Shown here in pieces: positions 35,202 through 44,411 of a stretch of 64,000 nucleotides of DNA. The notes beneath the pieces were generated by a model. It was not told the DNA's origin. It ran no database searches and saw only the letters and a list, made by a program, of their open reading frames with translations. Position numbers and translations under genes: made by a program. The stretch covers positions 62,001 through 126,000 of the forward strand of contig CAZLEF010000004.1 of assembly GCA_964558465.1 (NCBI GenBank), written 5' to 3'. Position 1 is the first letter of the stretch, and every line of letters starts with the position of its first letter. The DNA is from JACJYC01 sp964558465 (lineage in GTDB: Bacteria > Bacteroidota > Bacteroidia > Chitinophagales > Saprospiraceae).

Positions 35202-37571
35202 TTAAGCCGTTTTATAAATTTCTTGTTGAAGTTCTTTCACGGCCCGTTCAAAATCGGCTTTTTTCCCGAAAGCGCGTACCAGTTCCACCGGCGAGCCTAA
35301 TTGATTGAACGGCATCACATTGAGTACGCCTCCTTCTTCGATGGAAAAAATGCCCTCGTTCTCATATTTTTCCAGGAGGCCTTCCAGCACCTTCCGGGCG
35401 GTCTCGCCATATTTGGTAAAATAGTTGCGTTTCCGCACCTGGTCGGCTCTTTCCTTGCGGGTCAATGCAGGCTGATCAAAAGCCAGGTGGCAAATCAAAT
35501 CAAAGGGATCCAGGTTTTTGCCGGTTTCTTCCTGTAAGGCATCTAAAAGAATTCCATGCTCAGCCAGTTCTTTAACAAAAGCCGCTTTTTTCCCGGTCGT
35601 ATCCCACTTCCGCAGGAAGATATCCAAAGAAGAAAATTCCTGTCTGATGTTTTTCCGCGTGTAATCTTTGAGGGATTCGGTGATGAGTTTACCATTGGCG
35701 CCATAGTATTGTACGCGCTCTTGTACCACCGATACCGGGATATTATCGACATAATACTTTCGTGGCGCGCCTTCTTGCGTTTCATCGAGCAGTATTTGCT
35801 CCCGGGCTGTAGGGTAGTCCGATGCTCCGGGTTCATTTTCCAATCCAAAATTTATGGGATCAACATCCGGCGGCGCCACCGGGTCTTGCGGGCCGGGTTC
35901 GTAAATCTGCACCGGATCGTCGTCAAAGTCGGGTCGGGCAAATTGGTTGGTGGCTTTGCGGAAGTCCATGATCGTGAAATAAACCTTTCCCTCCGCTTCG
36001 CGGATGCGGGTACCACGCCCGATGATTTGTTTGAATTCGGTGGTGGATTCGATGTTGGATTCCAGCACGATCAGTTTGACCATTTTGGTGTCAATCCCGG
36101 TCGTCAACATTTTAGAGGTGGTGGCGATGACCGGGAGTTTTTCTTCCACATCGGTAAAATTATCCAATTCCATTTTGCCCACTTCATCGTCGCCGGTAAT
36201 TTTTACCACGTAGTTGGCGTGTTTGAATACCAGGTCCGCATTTTCATTGATGAGCGCCGTGCGCATTCGGTTGGCGTGTTCTATATCCGTACAAAATACG
36301 ATGGTTTTAGAAAAGCGGTCGGTTGCTTTCAGGTATTCGGTGATTTTCCGGGCTACTTTTTGGGTCCGTTCGTCAATGACCAATTTACGGTCGTAGTCTT
36401 TGAGGTTGTAAATGCGGTCGGCTACTTCATAGCCGTATTTATCAATCAATCCGCTGGTTGGTCGCCAGCCCTCATCTACCGACAAAGAGATGCGAACAAC
36501 CTTGTAAGGCGCTAAAAAGCCGTCGTCAATACCTTGCCGGAGGGAGTAGGTATAGACTGGTTCGCCAAAATATTCAATATTGGAAACATCTTTCGTTTCC
36601 TTGGGCGTGGCCGTCAGCCCAATTTGAGTGGCCGATTTGAAATACTCCAACACCTCGCGCCACGCTGATGCTTCGGCAGCGCTGCCCCGGTGGCATTCGT
36701 CGATGATGACCAGATCAAAAAAGTCGGGACTAAATTCGGTGTAGACATTTTTCCAGTCTTCATTGCCTGTCAGCCCCTGATACAACGCGAAGTAAATTTG
36801 ATACGATTTGTCAATTTTACGTTGCTTGATGATGTGCATGATATCGTTTCCGAAAGGGGAAAAGTCGCCGTTTTTGGCTTGCGACAAAAGCGCATTCCGA
36901 TCGGCCAGAAAAAGGATGCGTTTTTTGATCCCGGCTTTCCAAAGCCGCCAGATGATGTTAAACGCCGTGTATGTTTTACCCGTTCCGGTGGCCATCACAA
37001 GCAGTATCCGTTCCTGACCGCGTGCGATTGCTTCTATGGTTCTGTTTACCGCGTTTACCTGGTAATAGCGGGGCGCCATGCCGCTGCCGTCGGTGTAATA
37101 ATCCTGCTCTACGACTTTTTTTACAGGGGGCGCTTCCAAAGCGGTTTCCTTTAAATACTTGCGCCAAAGCGTTTCAGGGGAAGGGAATTCATCAAGGGAT
37201 AGTTCTTGTTCAATCGTCCCGGAATCAACTGTTTGGTCGTGAAAAAGGAAGCCATCCCCATTGGAAGAAAAAACGAAGGGGATTTGCAAGATATGGGCAT
37301 ATTCCAACGCCTGCTGCATCCCGGCGCCCAAAGGAAGGTTATTATCCTTGGCTTCAATGATAGCAATGGGAATATTGGGCTTGTAGTAAAGGATGTAATC
37401 CGCGCGTTTTCGTTTTCCCCTTGCATATAGATTCCCCTGCACAATGATTCGTCCATCCGTAAAGGAAACTTCCTCTCTAACCTGCCGTTTCAAGTCCCAC
37501 CCGGCTTTTTCGATAGCAGGGGTGATAAATTTTGTACAAATATCTCTTTCTGTGAGGAGCTTTTTTAACAT
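35202..37571 (-). CDS. hsdR: Type I restriction endonuclease subunit HsdR
   Basis: HsdR is the motor and nuclease of the type I complex. The 789-residue chain has an N-terminal nuclease site (D58 in RADYIL and E73-A-K75 in IIEAKD). Helicase Walker A is ATGTGKT (194-200), the DECH box is at 291-294, motif III is LTATP, and motif VI is QIIGRGTRI. A C-terminal EcoEI-like domain mediates assembly. All key residues are present. It is the first gene of the operon. A purine-rich AAGGAG stretch lies upstream of the start, but no clear TAnnTTTG promoter is visible. Confidence 0.95.
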   Translation of the reverse strand: MLKKLLTERDICTKFITPAIEKAGWDLKRQVREEVSFTDGRIIVQGNLYARGKRKRADYILYYKPNIPIAIIEAKDNNLPLGAGMQQALEYAHILQIPFVFSSNGDGFLFHDQTVDSGTIEQELSLDEFPSPETLWRKYLKETALEAPPVKKVVEQDYYTDGSGMAPRYYQVNAVNRTIEAIARGQERILLVMATGTGKTYTAFNIIWRLWKAGIKKRILFLADRNALLSQAKNGDFSPFGNDIMHIIKQRKIDKSYQIYFALYQGLTGNEDWKNVYTEFSPDFFDLVIIDECHRGSAAEASAWREVLEYFKSATQIGLTATPKETKDVSNIEYFGEPVYTYSLRQGIDDGFLAPYKVVRISLSVDEGWRPTSGLIDKYGYEVADRIYNLKDYDRKLVIDERTQKVARKITEYLKATDRFSKTIVFCTDIEHANRMRTALINENADLVFKHANYVVKITGDDEVGKMELDNFTDVEEKLPVIATTSKMLTTGIDTKMVKLIVLESNIESTTEFKQIIGRGTRIREAEGKVYFTIMDFRKATNQFARPDFDDDPVQIYEPGPQDPVAPPDVDPINFGLENEPGASDYPTAREQILLDETQEGAPRKYYVDNIPVSVVQERVQYYGANGKLITESLKDYTRKNIRQEFSSLDIFLRKWDTTGKKAAFVKELAEHGILLDALQEETGKNLDPFDLICHLAFDQPALTRKERADQVRKRNYFTKYGETARKVLEGLLEKYENEGIFSIEEGGVLNVMPFNQLGSPVELVRAFGKKADFERAVKELQQEIYKTA

Positions 37572-37648
37572 ACAATTTCATTTCTCCTTATTTGTTTTAT
37601 CGAGCCCAATATAAAACATTATTTTCTGAAAAGAGACAGGCTTACCAA

Positions 37649-38407
37649 TTAAATCACATCATACAGCATCAGAATCGAAAAAATCACCATCGCAACCAGT
37701 ATCCGGTACGCCCAAACGTTGGCCCTGGGATAAACGGAGGCAAAACGGGCCGTATAATACCCGCCTGCGGTTTGGCCCACGGCCATGAGGGCGCCGAATT
37801 TCCAGTCGACCAGGCCCCGCCATTGAAAAACGATGAGGGCCAGCAGGGTCAGAAAACAAACGACCACACTTTTCATGACGTTGGCGTCAATGAGGCTGAA
37901 CCGGGCGCCGAGCACGGTGGCTGCCAGAAAAAAAATGCCCATTCCCATCTGGATGAAACCGCCGTAAAAACCCAGCGCAATAAAAACGGGGCCTGCGATC
38001 CAGGGATTGGGTTTGGCGGCGGCCGCAGTTTCGCGGAGCCAGCGGCTGGGTTTGACGAGCATGACCACCAGCATAAAAACCATCAGGAACCGGAATACCT
38101 CCAGGAATTGGTCGTTGCTCACCCGTACAGCCGTCATTACGCCGGCCAGCGCGCCGATCAGGGTATAGATCACATAGTCCCTGGCCTGGGCCAGGTCGAG
38201 CTTGCCGTTCCGGTAAAAACCAAACGTGCTGGCTACCGACTGCGTAAAAATGCCGACGCGGTTGGTGCCGTTGGCCAGGTTGGGTGGAAGACCCAGCACC
38301 TCGGTCAGGATCGTCAGGGTGATGGCCGACCCATTGCCGGCAAGGGTGTTGATGGCTCCTGCCAGGGTGCTGCCCACAACGGCGATAACGTATGCGCTCC
38401 AATCCAT
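37649..38407 (-). CDS. TSUP (TauE/SafE) family membrane transporter
   Basis: The 252-residue protein has about eight hydrophobic helices and the twofold TSUP repeat pattern (GSTLAGAINTLAGNGSAITLTIL in the first half, FYGGFIQMGMGIFFL in the second). Family members move sulfite, sulfonates or other small anions across the inner membrane. The substrate cannot be read from sequence. It is 77 bp downstream of the hsdR start, divergent in function from the defence operon and probably marks its border. It is transcribed away from the metalloprotease gene, with a GAGACTTGG repeat between them. Confidence 0.85.
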   Translation of the reverse strand: MDWSAYVIAVVGSTLAGAINTLAGNGSAITLTILTEVLGLPPNLANGTNRVGIFTQSVASTFGFYRNGKLDLAQARDYVIYTLIGALAGVMTAVRVSNDQFLEVFRFLMVFMLVVMLVKPSRWLRETAAAAKPNPWIAGPVFIALGFYGGFIQMGMGIFFLAATVLGARFSLIDANVMKSVVVCFLTLLALIVFQWRGLVDWKFGALMAVGQTAGGYYTARFASVYPRANVWAYRILVAMVIFSILMLYDVI

Positions 38408-38459
38408 GATTCGGCCGGTAAAGGTTGAGCGGCGAAGTTACAATTTGCCGTCAACTTTG

Positions 38460-38522
38460 TGGAGACTTGGTGATTTGGAGACTTGGAGACTTGGTGAATG
38501 GGAGACTAGGTGAATGGGTGAT
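38460..38522. repeat. GAGACTTGG-family direct repeat
   Basis: About six head-to-tail copies of GGAGACTTGG(TGATT/TGAATG) lie between the divergent TSUP and metalloprotease genes. No mirrored arm is present, so this is a one-armed version of the 968 and 45247 elements. Confidence 0.75.
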
Positions 38523-38553
38523 TGCCGAACTGCCTGAACGGCGAAAGTGAACA

Positions 38554-38583
38554 TTGCGAAGTACTCCGGAATTTATAACTTTG
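38554..38583 (+). promoter_or_regulatory. Promoter of the zinc metalloprotease gene
   Basis: TTG at 38554-38556 and TAACTTTG at 38576-38583, with 19 bp between, match the Bacteroidota -33/-7 consensus exactly. Transcription would begin about 20 bp before the start codon at 38610, which supports that start. Confidence 0.7.
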
Positions 38584-38609
38584 CGAACTTCACTTCAAAT
38601 CCAACAACC

Positions 38610-41060
38610 ATGCGGAATGTAGCGGTATCTCTTTTATTTGTCTTTTTGACTTTGAAACTTGGCGCACAAGCGCCCTCGCCAACACCTGCGCCAATGCAAA
38701 CCATCGCCCAGAAAACCGCCAAATGGAAAGCCTTCAACGGTTTTTTCAATTTTTACTGGGACGAAGAAAACGGGAAAATCTGGCTGGAAATCGACCGGTG
38801 GGATACCGAATTTTTATACGTCAATTCACTTGCGGCGGGTGTCGGCTCCAATGATATCGGGCTGGACCGGAACCAGTTGGGCCGCGACCGGGTCGTGAAA
38901 TTTGTGCGGGTCGGCCCAAAAGTGCTGCTCATCCAGCCGAACTACGGTTTCAGGGCTATCAGCGACAACCCCGACGAGCGGGCCAGTGTGCAGGACGCCT
39001 TTGCGCAGTCCGTTCTTTTCGGGTTTAAAGTAGAAGCTGCAGAAGGCGCCAAAGTGTTGGTGGAACTGACCCCTTTTCTCATGGAAGACGCTCACAATAT
39101 CGTCGAGCGGTTCAGGGCCGGCAATCAGGGTACTTATAAACTGGACCCTAACCGCTCGGCCATTTTTCTGGAGCGTACTAAAAATTTCCCCAAAAATTCT
39201 GAATTTGAAGCGATCACCACCTATACCGGCGAACCGAGAGGCGCGTATATCCGGTCAGTAACGCCTTCTGCTGAAGCCGTAACCGTCCGGCAACATCATT
39301 CTTTTGTCGAACTCCCGGACGCGGGTTTCGAGGCGCGCGTTTATGATCCGCGCAGCGGATATTTCCCCACCGACTATTACGACTACGCCACGCCGATCGA
39401 CCAACCGATCGTCAAACGGTTCATCACCCGGCACCGGTTGCAGAAAAAAGACCCATCCGCGGCAACCAGCGAGCCGGTGGAGCCGATCATCTATTACCTG
39501 GACCGCGGCGTCCCTGAGCCCATCCGCTCGGCTTTATTGGACGGTGCGAGGTGGTGGAACGAGGCCTTCACCGCAGCAGGATACATCGATGCGTTCAGGG
39601 TGGAAATTTTGCCGGAAGGCGCCGACCCGATGGACGTTCGGTACAATATGATCAATTGGGTGCACAGGTCTACGAGGGGTTGGTCGTACGGAAGCGCTGT
39701 CTCCGACCCCCGAACCGGGGAGATCATCAAAGGCCATGTTCTGTTGGGATCGCTGCGGGTGCGGCAGGATTTTCTCATCGCACAGGGTTTGCTCAAGGCC
39801 TATGAAGACGGCGAAACCCCCGACCCGCGCATGATGGAAATGGCCCTGGCCAGGCTCCGGCAACTATCGGCCCACGAGGTCGGCCATACGCTGGGGCTGG
39901 CGCACAACTACGCCGCCAGTTATAACGACCGCGCTTCAGTAATGGATTACCCCTATCCTTATATCACCCTCAGGGCGGACGGCAGCCTGGATTTTTCCCA
40001 GGCTTACGATACCGGTATCGGAGAATGGGATAAACAGGCGATCATTTACGGATACCAGGATTTTCCGGAGGGTGCGGATGAGAAAAAAAGTCTGCAAACC
40101 ATTTTGACCCAAACCATTGAAAAAGGACTGTTGTACCTGACGGATCAGGACGGCAGGCCGGCGTCGGGCGCGCATCCTCACACCCATCTTTGGGACAACG
40201 GCCGGTCGGCGCCGGAAGAGCTGAAACGCCTGGCCGAACTGCGAAAAAAAGCCCTCGCCAATTTCAGCGAGGCCAATATTCCGGCCGGAACGCCGATGGC
40301 GATCCTGGAAAACGTATTGGCGCCTTTGTACCTTGCCCACCGGTACCAGATAGAAGCCGCTGCAAAACTGGTGGGCGGCGTCAATTATTCCTATGCAGTT
40401 CGCGGAGACGGCCAGCCGACCAATCAGCCGCTCGACGGCGCCACCCAAAGGGCGGCCCTTGATGCCCTGCTGCAAACCTTGTCGCCGGAATTTCTCGTTT
40501 TACCTGACCATATCGTGAAGCTGATCCCGCCGCAACCGCCTGGATACCAGCGCGACCGCGAGTTGTTCAAAAACCATACCGGGTCCGTTTTCGACCCCCT
40601 TGCAGCGGCCGAAAGCACTGCTCAGAACTCCATCGTTTTCCTGCTCAACCCGGAGCGTCTGGCCCGTTTGGTGGAGCAATTTGCCCGCGATAAAAATGCC
40701 CTGTCGCCCAATGAAGTATTGGAAAAAACCTGGAAGGCGGGCAAATCTGCCTGGTCGGGACAAGGCCTGGCACAGGAGGCAGGCCGGATGGTGGAATCGC
40801 TGGTGGTCAACCGGATGATGGAGGTGGCGGTCGACAACAGTGCGATGCAGCAGGTTCGGTCGTTGGCTTTATACCGGCTATCCCTGATCAGCGCAGAATT
40901 GAAAGGGCGGGATAAAACACCCCAGTCAACGGCCCAAAAGGCGCATAATTTTGCTTTGATCCACCGGATATCGCAGTTCCTCGACAGCCCGCAGGACTAC
41001 AAAACCCTTCCCACCCTGACCATGCCGGATGGGGCGCCCATCGGTTGCGACGGATGGTGA
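38610..41060 (+). CDS. Secreted zinc metalloprotease (DUF5117/DUF4953 type)
   Basis: With the start at 38610 a signal peptide (MRNVAVSLLFVFLTLKLGAQ) precedes a 796-residue mature chain. A DUF5117-like region follows (about 35-290). The metzincin-like site is HEVGHTLGLAH (H422, H426, H432). A Met-turn-like stretch (SVMDYPYP) comes about 20 residues later, and a DUF4953-like C-terminal region completes the chain. These large zinc proteases are widespread in Bacteroidota and are thought to digest extracellular protein. No T9SS sorting domain is present, so the periplasm is the likely location. Its promoter is well defined; it is probably monocistronic. Confidence 0.88.
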   Translation: MRNVAVSLLFVFLTLKLGAQAPSPTPAPMQTIAQKTAKWKAFNGFFNFYWDEENGKIWLEIDRWDTEFLYVNSLAAGVGSNDIGLDRNQLGRDRVVKFVRVGPKVLLIQPNYGFRAISDNPDERASVQDAFAQSVLFGFKVEAAEGAKVLVELTPFLMEDAHNIVERFRAGNQGTYKLDPNRSAIFLERTKNFPKNSEFEAITTYTGEPRGAYIRSVTPSAEAVTVRQHHSFVELPDAGFEARVYDPRSGYFPTDYYDYATPIDQPIVKRFITRHRLQKKDPSAATSEPVEPIIYYLDRGVPEPIRSALLDGARWWNEAFTAAGYIDAFRVEILPEGADPMDVRYNMINWVHRSTRGWSYGSAVSDPRTGEIIKGHVLLGSLRVRQDFLIAQGLLKAYEDGETPDPRMMEMALARLRQLSAHEVGHTLGLAHNYAASYNDRASVMDYPYPYITLRADGSLDFSQAYDTGIGEWDKQAIIYGYQDFPEGADEKKSLQTILTQTIEKGLLYLTDQDGRPASGAHPHTHLWDNGRSAPEELKRLAELRKKALANFSEANIPAGTPMAILENVLAPLYLAHRYQIEAAAKLVGGVNYSYAVRGDGQPTNQPLDGATQRAALDALLQTLSPEFLVLPDHIVKLIPPQPPGYQRDRELFKNHTGSVFDPLAAAESTAQNSIVFLLNPERLARLVEQFARDKNALSPNEVLEKTWKAGKSAWSGQGLAQEAGRMVESLVVNRMMEVAVDNSAMQQVRSLALYRLSLISAELKGRDKTPQSTAQKAHNFALIHRISQFLDSPQDYKTLPTLTMPDGAPIGCDGW

Positions 41061-41100
41061 AAAGTATCAGGTTTGAAGCACTGTACCCATGAGTTTTGAA

Positions 41101-41216
41101 GTTTGGGATGGTTTGGGATGGTTTGGGAGTGGTTTGGGATGGTTTGGAGTGGTTTGGAGTGGTTTGGAGTGGCTCCGCCCGCCGTAGCTTCAGCGAAGGA
41201 GGGTTTGGGATGGTTA
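41101..41216. repeat. GTTTGGGATG tandem repeat
   Basis: About nine copies of GTTTGGGATG/GTTTGGAGTG run head to tail. They are interrupted by a GC-rich insert (CTCCGCCCGCCGTAGCTTC and following, about 41171-41200) that resembles a hairpin module seen in degenerate form near 57663. Related words occur at 44320 and, reverse-complemented, near 59570. Confidence 0.8.
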
Positions 41217-41236
41217 CAAAAATCGGGATTTTAGCT

Positions 41237-41244
41237 TAAGTTTG
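41237..41244 (+). promoter_or_regulatory. Putative -7 box (TAAGTTTG) of the epimerase-moaC operon
   Basis: TAAGTTTG is an exact TAnnTTTG match 26 bp before the epimerase start codon. The expected -33 position lies at the edge of the preceding repeat and shows no clear TTTG. Confidence 0.5.
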
Positions 41245-41270
41245 CGCAAGGAAAAAGGAAAACTAACTTT

Positions 41271-42338
41271 ATGAGGATTGTCCGCGCGCGTTGCTGGAAG
41301 GAAAACCTGGAACTGACCAAGCCATACAGCATCGCCTATAAAACCATCAGTTCGGTTGAGAATATCTTTGTTTACCTGGAAACAGACAAGGGGCTATACG
41401 GCATTGGGTCGGGTTCGCCTGCAGAATTTGTAACGGGGGAAAACTTTGAGGAGAGCCTTTCCGTGTTGCAGGACGTGCTCGAAAGCCTCGTCCTTGAACA
41501 GGACGTTCGATATTTTCAAACCATTTTGCGCCGGACAAAGGAACACCTGTCCCGGTTCCCTGCTGCAAGGGCGGCAGTGGGCATTGCCATGCACGACCTG
41601 TTTTCCAAATTCCTCGGGATTCCGCTCTGCGACTATTGGGGACGAGCCCACAAAGGCCTGCCGACTTCCATAACGATCGGCATCAAACCGGTGGAGGACA
41701 CGCTGGAAGAGGCGGAGGCCAACGTCCGGTTAGGGTTTAAGATCATTAAACTGAAGACCGGAAAGGACGTGGATCAGGACATTGAACTGTTCACCCGGCT
41801 CCGGGAAAAACTGGGGGATGACATCAAAATAAGGGTCGACGCCAACCAGGGGTACGACACCCGCTCTCTGTTATATTTTGAAGACCAGACCAGGGATCAC
41901 GCCGTAGAATTTTTTGAACAGCCCTTCCGCCCCGGCCAACTGGACCTGATGCGGCAACTGCCCGCCGAACTCCGCCGGAAATGCGCCGCCGACGAGGATC
42001 TGTTGTCCTCACGGGATGCCATCAGCCTGGCTCAGCCGCCTTACCCGTACGGCATATTTAACATCAAACTCATGAAATGCGGGGGGTTGTACGAGGCAAA
42101 AAGGATAGCGGATATTGCGGAAGACCATCAAATAGACCTCATGTGGGGATGTAATGATGAGAGCATTGTCAGCATCACTGCGGCCCTTCACCTGGCGCTT
42201 GCCAGCCCGGCTACGCGGTACCTCGACCTGGACGGCAGTTTTGACCTTGCCAGAGATGTGGTTTACGGCGGATTTATCCTGAAAGACGGATATTTGTACA
42301 CCAACGAAAAACCGGGTTTGGGCGTTGAGTTAAAATAA
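41271..42338 (+). CDS. Enolase-superfamily dipeptide epimerase-like enzyme
   Basis: The 355-residue enzyme belongs to the muconate-lactonizing subgroup of the enolase superfamily. The acid/base lysines are K162 (in IIKLKTGKD, the KxK motif) and K266 (NIKLMKC). The metal ligands are D190 (RVDANQGYD), E216 (FFEQPF) and D241 (CAADEDL). Close relatives epimerise L-Ala-D/L-Glu and other dipeptides from cell-wall turnover. DgcA-type members racemise N-acetyl-glutamate. A DUF1611 (DgcN-like) gene about 9 kb away makes the latter worth testing. It is 18 bp upstream of moaC, hence in the same transcript. Confidence 0.88.
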   Translation: MRIVRARCWKENLELTKPYSIAYKTISSVENIFVYLETDKGLYGIGSGSPAEFVTGENFEESLSVLQDVLESLVLEQDVRYFQTILRRTKEHLSRFPAARAAVGIAMHDLFSKFLGIPLCDYWGRAHKGLPTSITIGIKPVEDTLEEAEANVRLGFKIIKLKTGKDVDQDIELFTRLREKLGDDIKIRVDANQGYDTRSLLYFEDQTRDHAVEFFEQPFRPGQLDLMRQLPAELRRKCAADEDLLSSRDAISLAQPPYPYGIFNIKLMKCGGLYEAKRIADIAEDHQIDLMWGCNDESIVSITAALHLALASPATRYLDLDGSFDLARDVVYGGFILKDGYLYTNEKPGLGVELK

Positions 42339-42356
42339 ACCATCCATACCAGACTA

Positions 42357-42836
42357 ATGGCGCCAAAATCTTTTTCCCATCTCGACGAGCGCGGCAATCC
42401 ATCGATGGTGGATGTCGGCGATAAAGCGGTTACCGTCCGGACAGCGCGCGCCCGGGGCATTGTGGCGATCAGCAAAGCCGCGCTTGTACACCTGGAGAAC
42501 GATGAGATCCACACCAAAAAAGGGCCCGTTTTCCAGACAGCCATCCTGGCCGGCATCCTGGCCGCTAAAAAAACAAGCGACCTCATTCCGCTCTGCCATC
42601 CCCTGCCCCTTGAAAAAATTGGTATCGAAATCCACCTGAACGAAGCAAAAGAGGCTGTTATAGATTGTACCGTGCGGGTTACGGCCAAAACCGGGGTCGA
42701 AATGGAAGCCCTCACCGGCGCCTCCGTTGCAGCCCTTACCATTTATGACATGTGCAAGGCATTCGGGCATGATATGGAGATCCGGTCGGTTCGCCTGCTG
42801 GAAAAAACCGGCGGAAAATCTGACGTCAAGGTCTGA
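42357..42836 (+). CDS. moaC: Cyclic pyranopterin monophosphate synthase MoaC
   Basis: MoaC converts the MoaA product (3',8-cyclo-GTP) to cyclic pyranopterin monophosphate in molybdenum cofactor synthesis. The 159-residue protein carries the family signatures: KKGPVF (K55), LCHPLPL (H81) and IYDMCKAF (D131, K134), the last matching E. coli D128/K131. Length is normal. No other molybdenum cofactor gene is nearby; its partner is the dipeptide epimerase, which is an unusual neighbour. The gene ends at a strong hairpin that it shares with the convergent gene. Confidence 0.96.
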   Translation: MAPKSFSHLDERGNPSMVDVGDKAVTVRTARARGIVAISKAALVHLENDEIHTKKGPVFQTAILAGILAAKKTSDLIPLCHPLPLEKIGIEIHLNEAKEAVIDCTVRVTAKTGVEMEALTGASVAALTIYDMCKAFGHDMEIRSVRLLEKTGGKSDVKV

Positions 42837-42870
42837 AAAAAGAAGCGACCAGGATCGCTCCGGGTCGCTT
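42837..42870. terminator. Terminator between moaC and the DUF2911 gene
   Basis: AAGCGACC (42843-42850) pairs with GGTCGCTT (42863-42870). The A-run before the left arm becomes a T-run on the minus strand, so it is a proper intrinsic terminator for the minus-strand DUF2911 gene. It may also slow plus-strand transcripts leaving moaC. Confidence 0.75.
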
Positions 42871-42914
42871 TACCAAATTCCTGAATTTATTATCAAAACA
42901 AACTAATATGCTCT

Positions 42915-44207
42915 TTATGGTTTGATGGTGTCGGGTTTGACGCCCATCGCATCCAGAAATTTCAATGAATTGGCCTTTACGTTATCGGGTGGATTTAACG
43001 AAAGCGATTTTTTGAAGGCCTCCGCAGCTTTGTCTTTCTGGTTGTTGTTGAAATACCCTTCGCCCAGGCTGTCCCAGGTATTCGGATCGGTCGGGTTGTT
43101 TTTTGTATTGGCTTCAAACACTTCAACCGCTTCGGCTGTTTTTCCCTGGAACAGGAGCTGATAGCCGTAGTTGTTCAATTCCGTATTCGACCCTCTGCTC
43201 AAGGCATCGGCCTTTAACTTTTTGGCTTTGGCTTCATCGCCTTTTTTTGAAAACAGCCCTGAAAGCACCATCATATTGGTCATATTGGAACTCATGCCAA
43301 CCGATTTTTCCGACCAGGCCAATGCCTTTTCAAAATCGCCCTGTTGCTGTGCAAAATTGGCGGCGGCGTTGTATTCCCGCCAGGTGACCGGGAAGCCTTT
43401 CAGGTCTTCGCCGAGGGTTGCCAAAGCAATTTTTTTGGCTTCCGCCTCATCGTTGGCGCTTTTCACCCTGCCTGTAAGGTTGGCTTTCAGGATGATATTC
43501 TGGGGGGTAGGCTGTGTAAATACCGAACGGGTGGCCCAGGCGAGGGCTTCCTGATCGTTGATTTTGTTCTGGTAACAATAATTGGCGGCTTCACTCCAGC
43601 CCTGCCAACTGAATCCGGCTTTGTTTTGCAACTGGCTCCGGATGCCGGCCAATACCGTTTTTTCAAGGTCTGTTTTGACCTGGAAAGGGATGGATTGATC
43701 GCCCCAGGATACCATGCAAAGGGCATTGTCCTGGCCGGTCGGTTCAAACGAATACGTCAGGTACTCGTTGAAATGGCCGGCCGGCTTCAACTTGCTTTTC
43801 ACCCGGAGCGCATCTTCTGCCTTGTTGTAAGAGAAACTGCCCCAGGCGCCGCTGTTGTGGGAGAAAATGAGCGTGCACTCCGTTTCGGTCGGGATAATGT
43901 GAAAACCGTAAACCCCGGCGGCCAGCGGCTGGCCTTCGATCATCACGTCGGTGGAGAAGGAAATAACGGTGTTGTCATTGGCGCCGGCTCTCCAAACCTG
44001 GCCATAAGGAACCAGTTTGCCCCAGACTTCCCGTTTGTTGACCGCCGGACGGTGGTAGGTGATTGCTATTTCCGTCAGGCCGATGGTCTGGCTGACGGTC
44101 GCCTTCTGGCTGGCATTCGGCGTAATAAGCAATTGTGTTTGCGCGCTTCCAAATAGGGGAAGGCAGATCAGGCCTATGGCCTGAAAAAGGGAGTAGATAT
44201 TCTTCAT
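42915..44207 (-). CDS. DUF2911 protein with C-terminal TPR repeats
   Basis: The 430-residue secreted protein has a signal peptide (SLFQAIGLICLPLFGSAQ). A DUF2911 domain (about 25-175) follows, with the typical ITYHRPAVNKREVWGKLVPYGQVWRAG-like start and HIIPTETECTLIFSH. The C-terminus has TPR repeats (about 330-420: NNYGYQLLFQGKTAEAVEVF, WDSLGEGYFNNNQKDKAAEAF). DUF2911 proteins are common in Bacteroidota and have no known function. The TPR part suggests protein contacts in the periplasm. It is monocistronic and ends at a shared terminator. A TAATTTTA box, one base off the -7 consensus, lies upstream. Confidence 0.88.
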   Translation of the reverse strand: MKNIYSLFQAIGLICLPLFGSAQTQLLITPNASQKATVSQTIGLTEIAITYHRPAVNKREVWGKLVPYGQVWRAGANDNTVISFSTDVMIEGQPLAAGVYGFHIIPTETECTLIFSHNSGAWGSFSYNKAEDALRVKSKLKPAGHFNEYLTYSFEPTGQDNALCMVSWGDQSIPFQVKTDLEKTVLAGIRSQLQNKAGFSWQGWSEAANYCYQNKINDQEALAWATRSVFTQPTPQNIILKANLTGRVKSANDEAEAKKIALATLGEDLKGFPVTWREYNAAANFAQQQGDFEKALAWSEKSVGMSSNMTNMMVLSGLFSKKGDEAKAKKLKADALSRGSNTELNNYGYQLLFQGKTAEAVEVFEANTKNNPTDPNTWDSLGEGYFNNNQKDKAAEAFKKSLSLNPPDNVKANSLKFLDAMGVKPDTIKP

Positions 44208-44319
44208 AAAAAACAGTCAGGTGATTTCCGATGCTAAAATTAGATCCTTAAGCGAGGGTTTGCAAGGCTTTTGTGACGAAAGGCGGGTTTTGTGACGGGA
44301 GGGGGGGGTTATGCTTCGC

Positions 44320-44352
44320 GTTTGGGTTGGTTTGGAGTGGTTTGGAGTGGTT
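44320..44352. repeat. GTTTGGAGTG short repeat
   Basis: Three or four copies of GTTTGG(G/A)(T/G)TGG are present, the same words as in the 41101 array. The block sits downstream of the LytTR regulator gene in a 204-bp gap that holds nothing else. Confidence 0.6.
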
Positions 44353-44411
44353 GCCCATCCAAAGCGGTTAGAGCTGATGCCAGGCAGGTTTATATTGCAG
44401 GAAAGCCGGGG

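Noticed and set aside
41101..41216. Possible CRISPR array
   Set aside because: Repeat units of 10 bp with no unique spacers and no cas genes; it is a word repeat.
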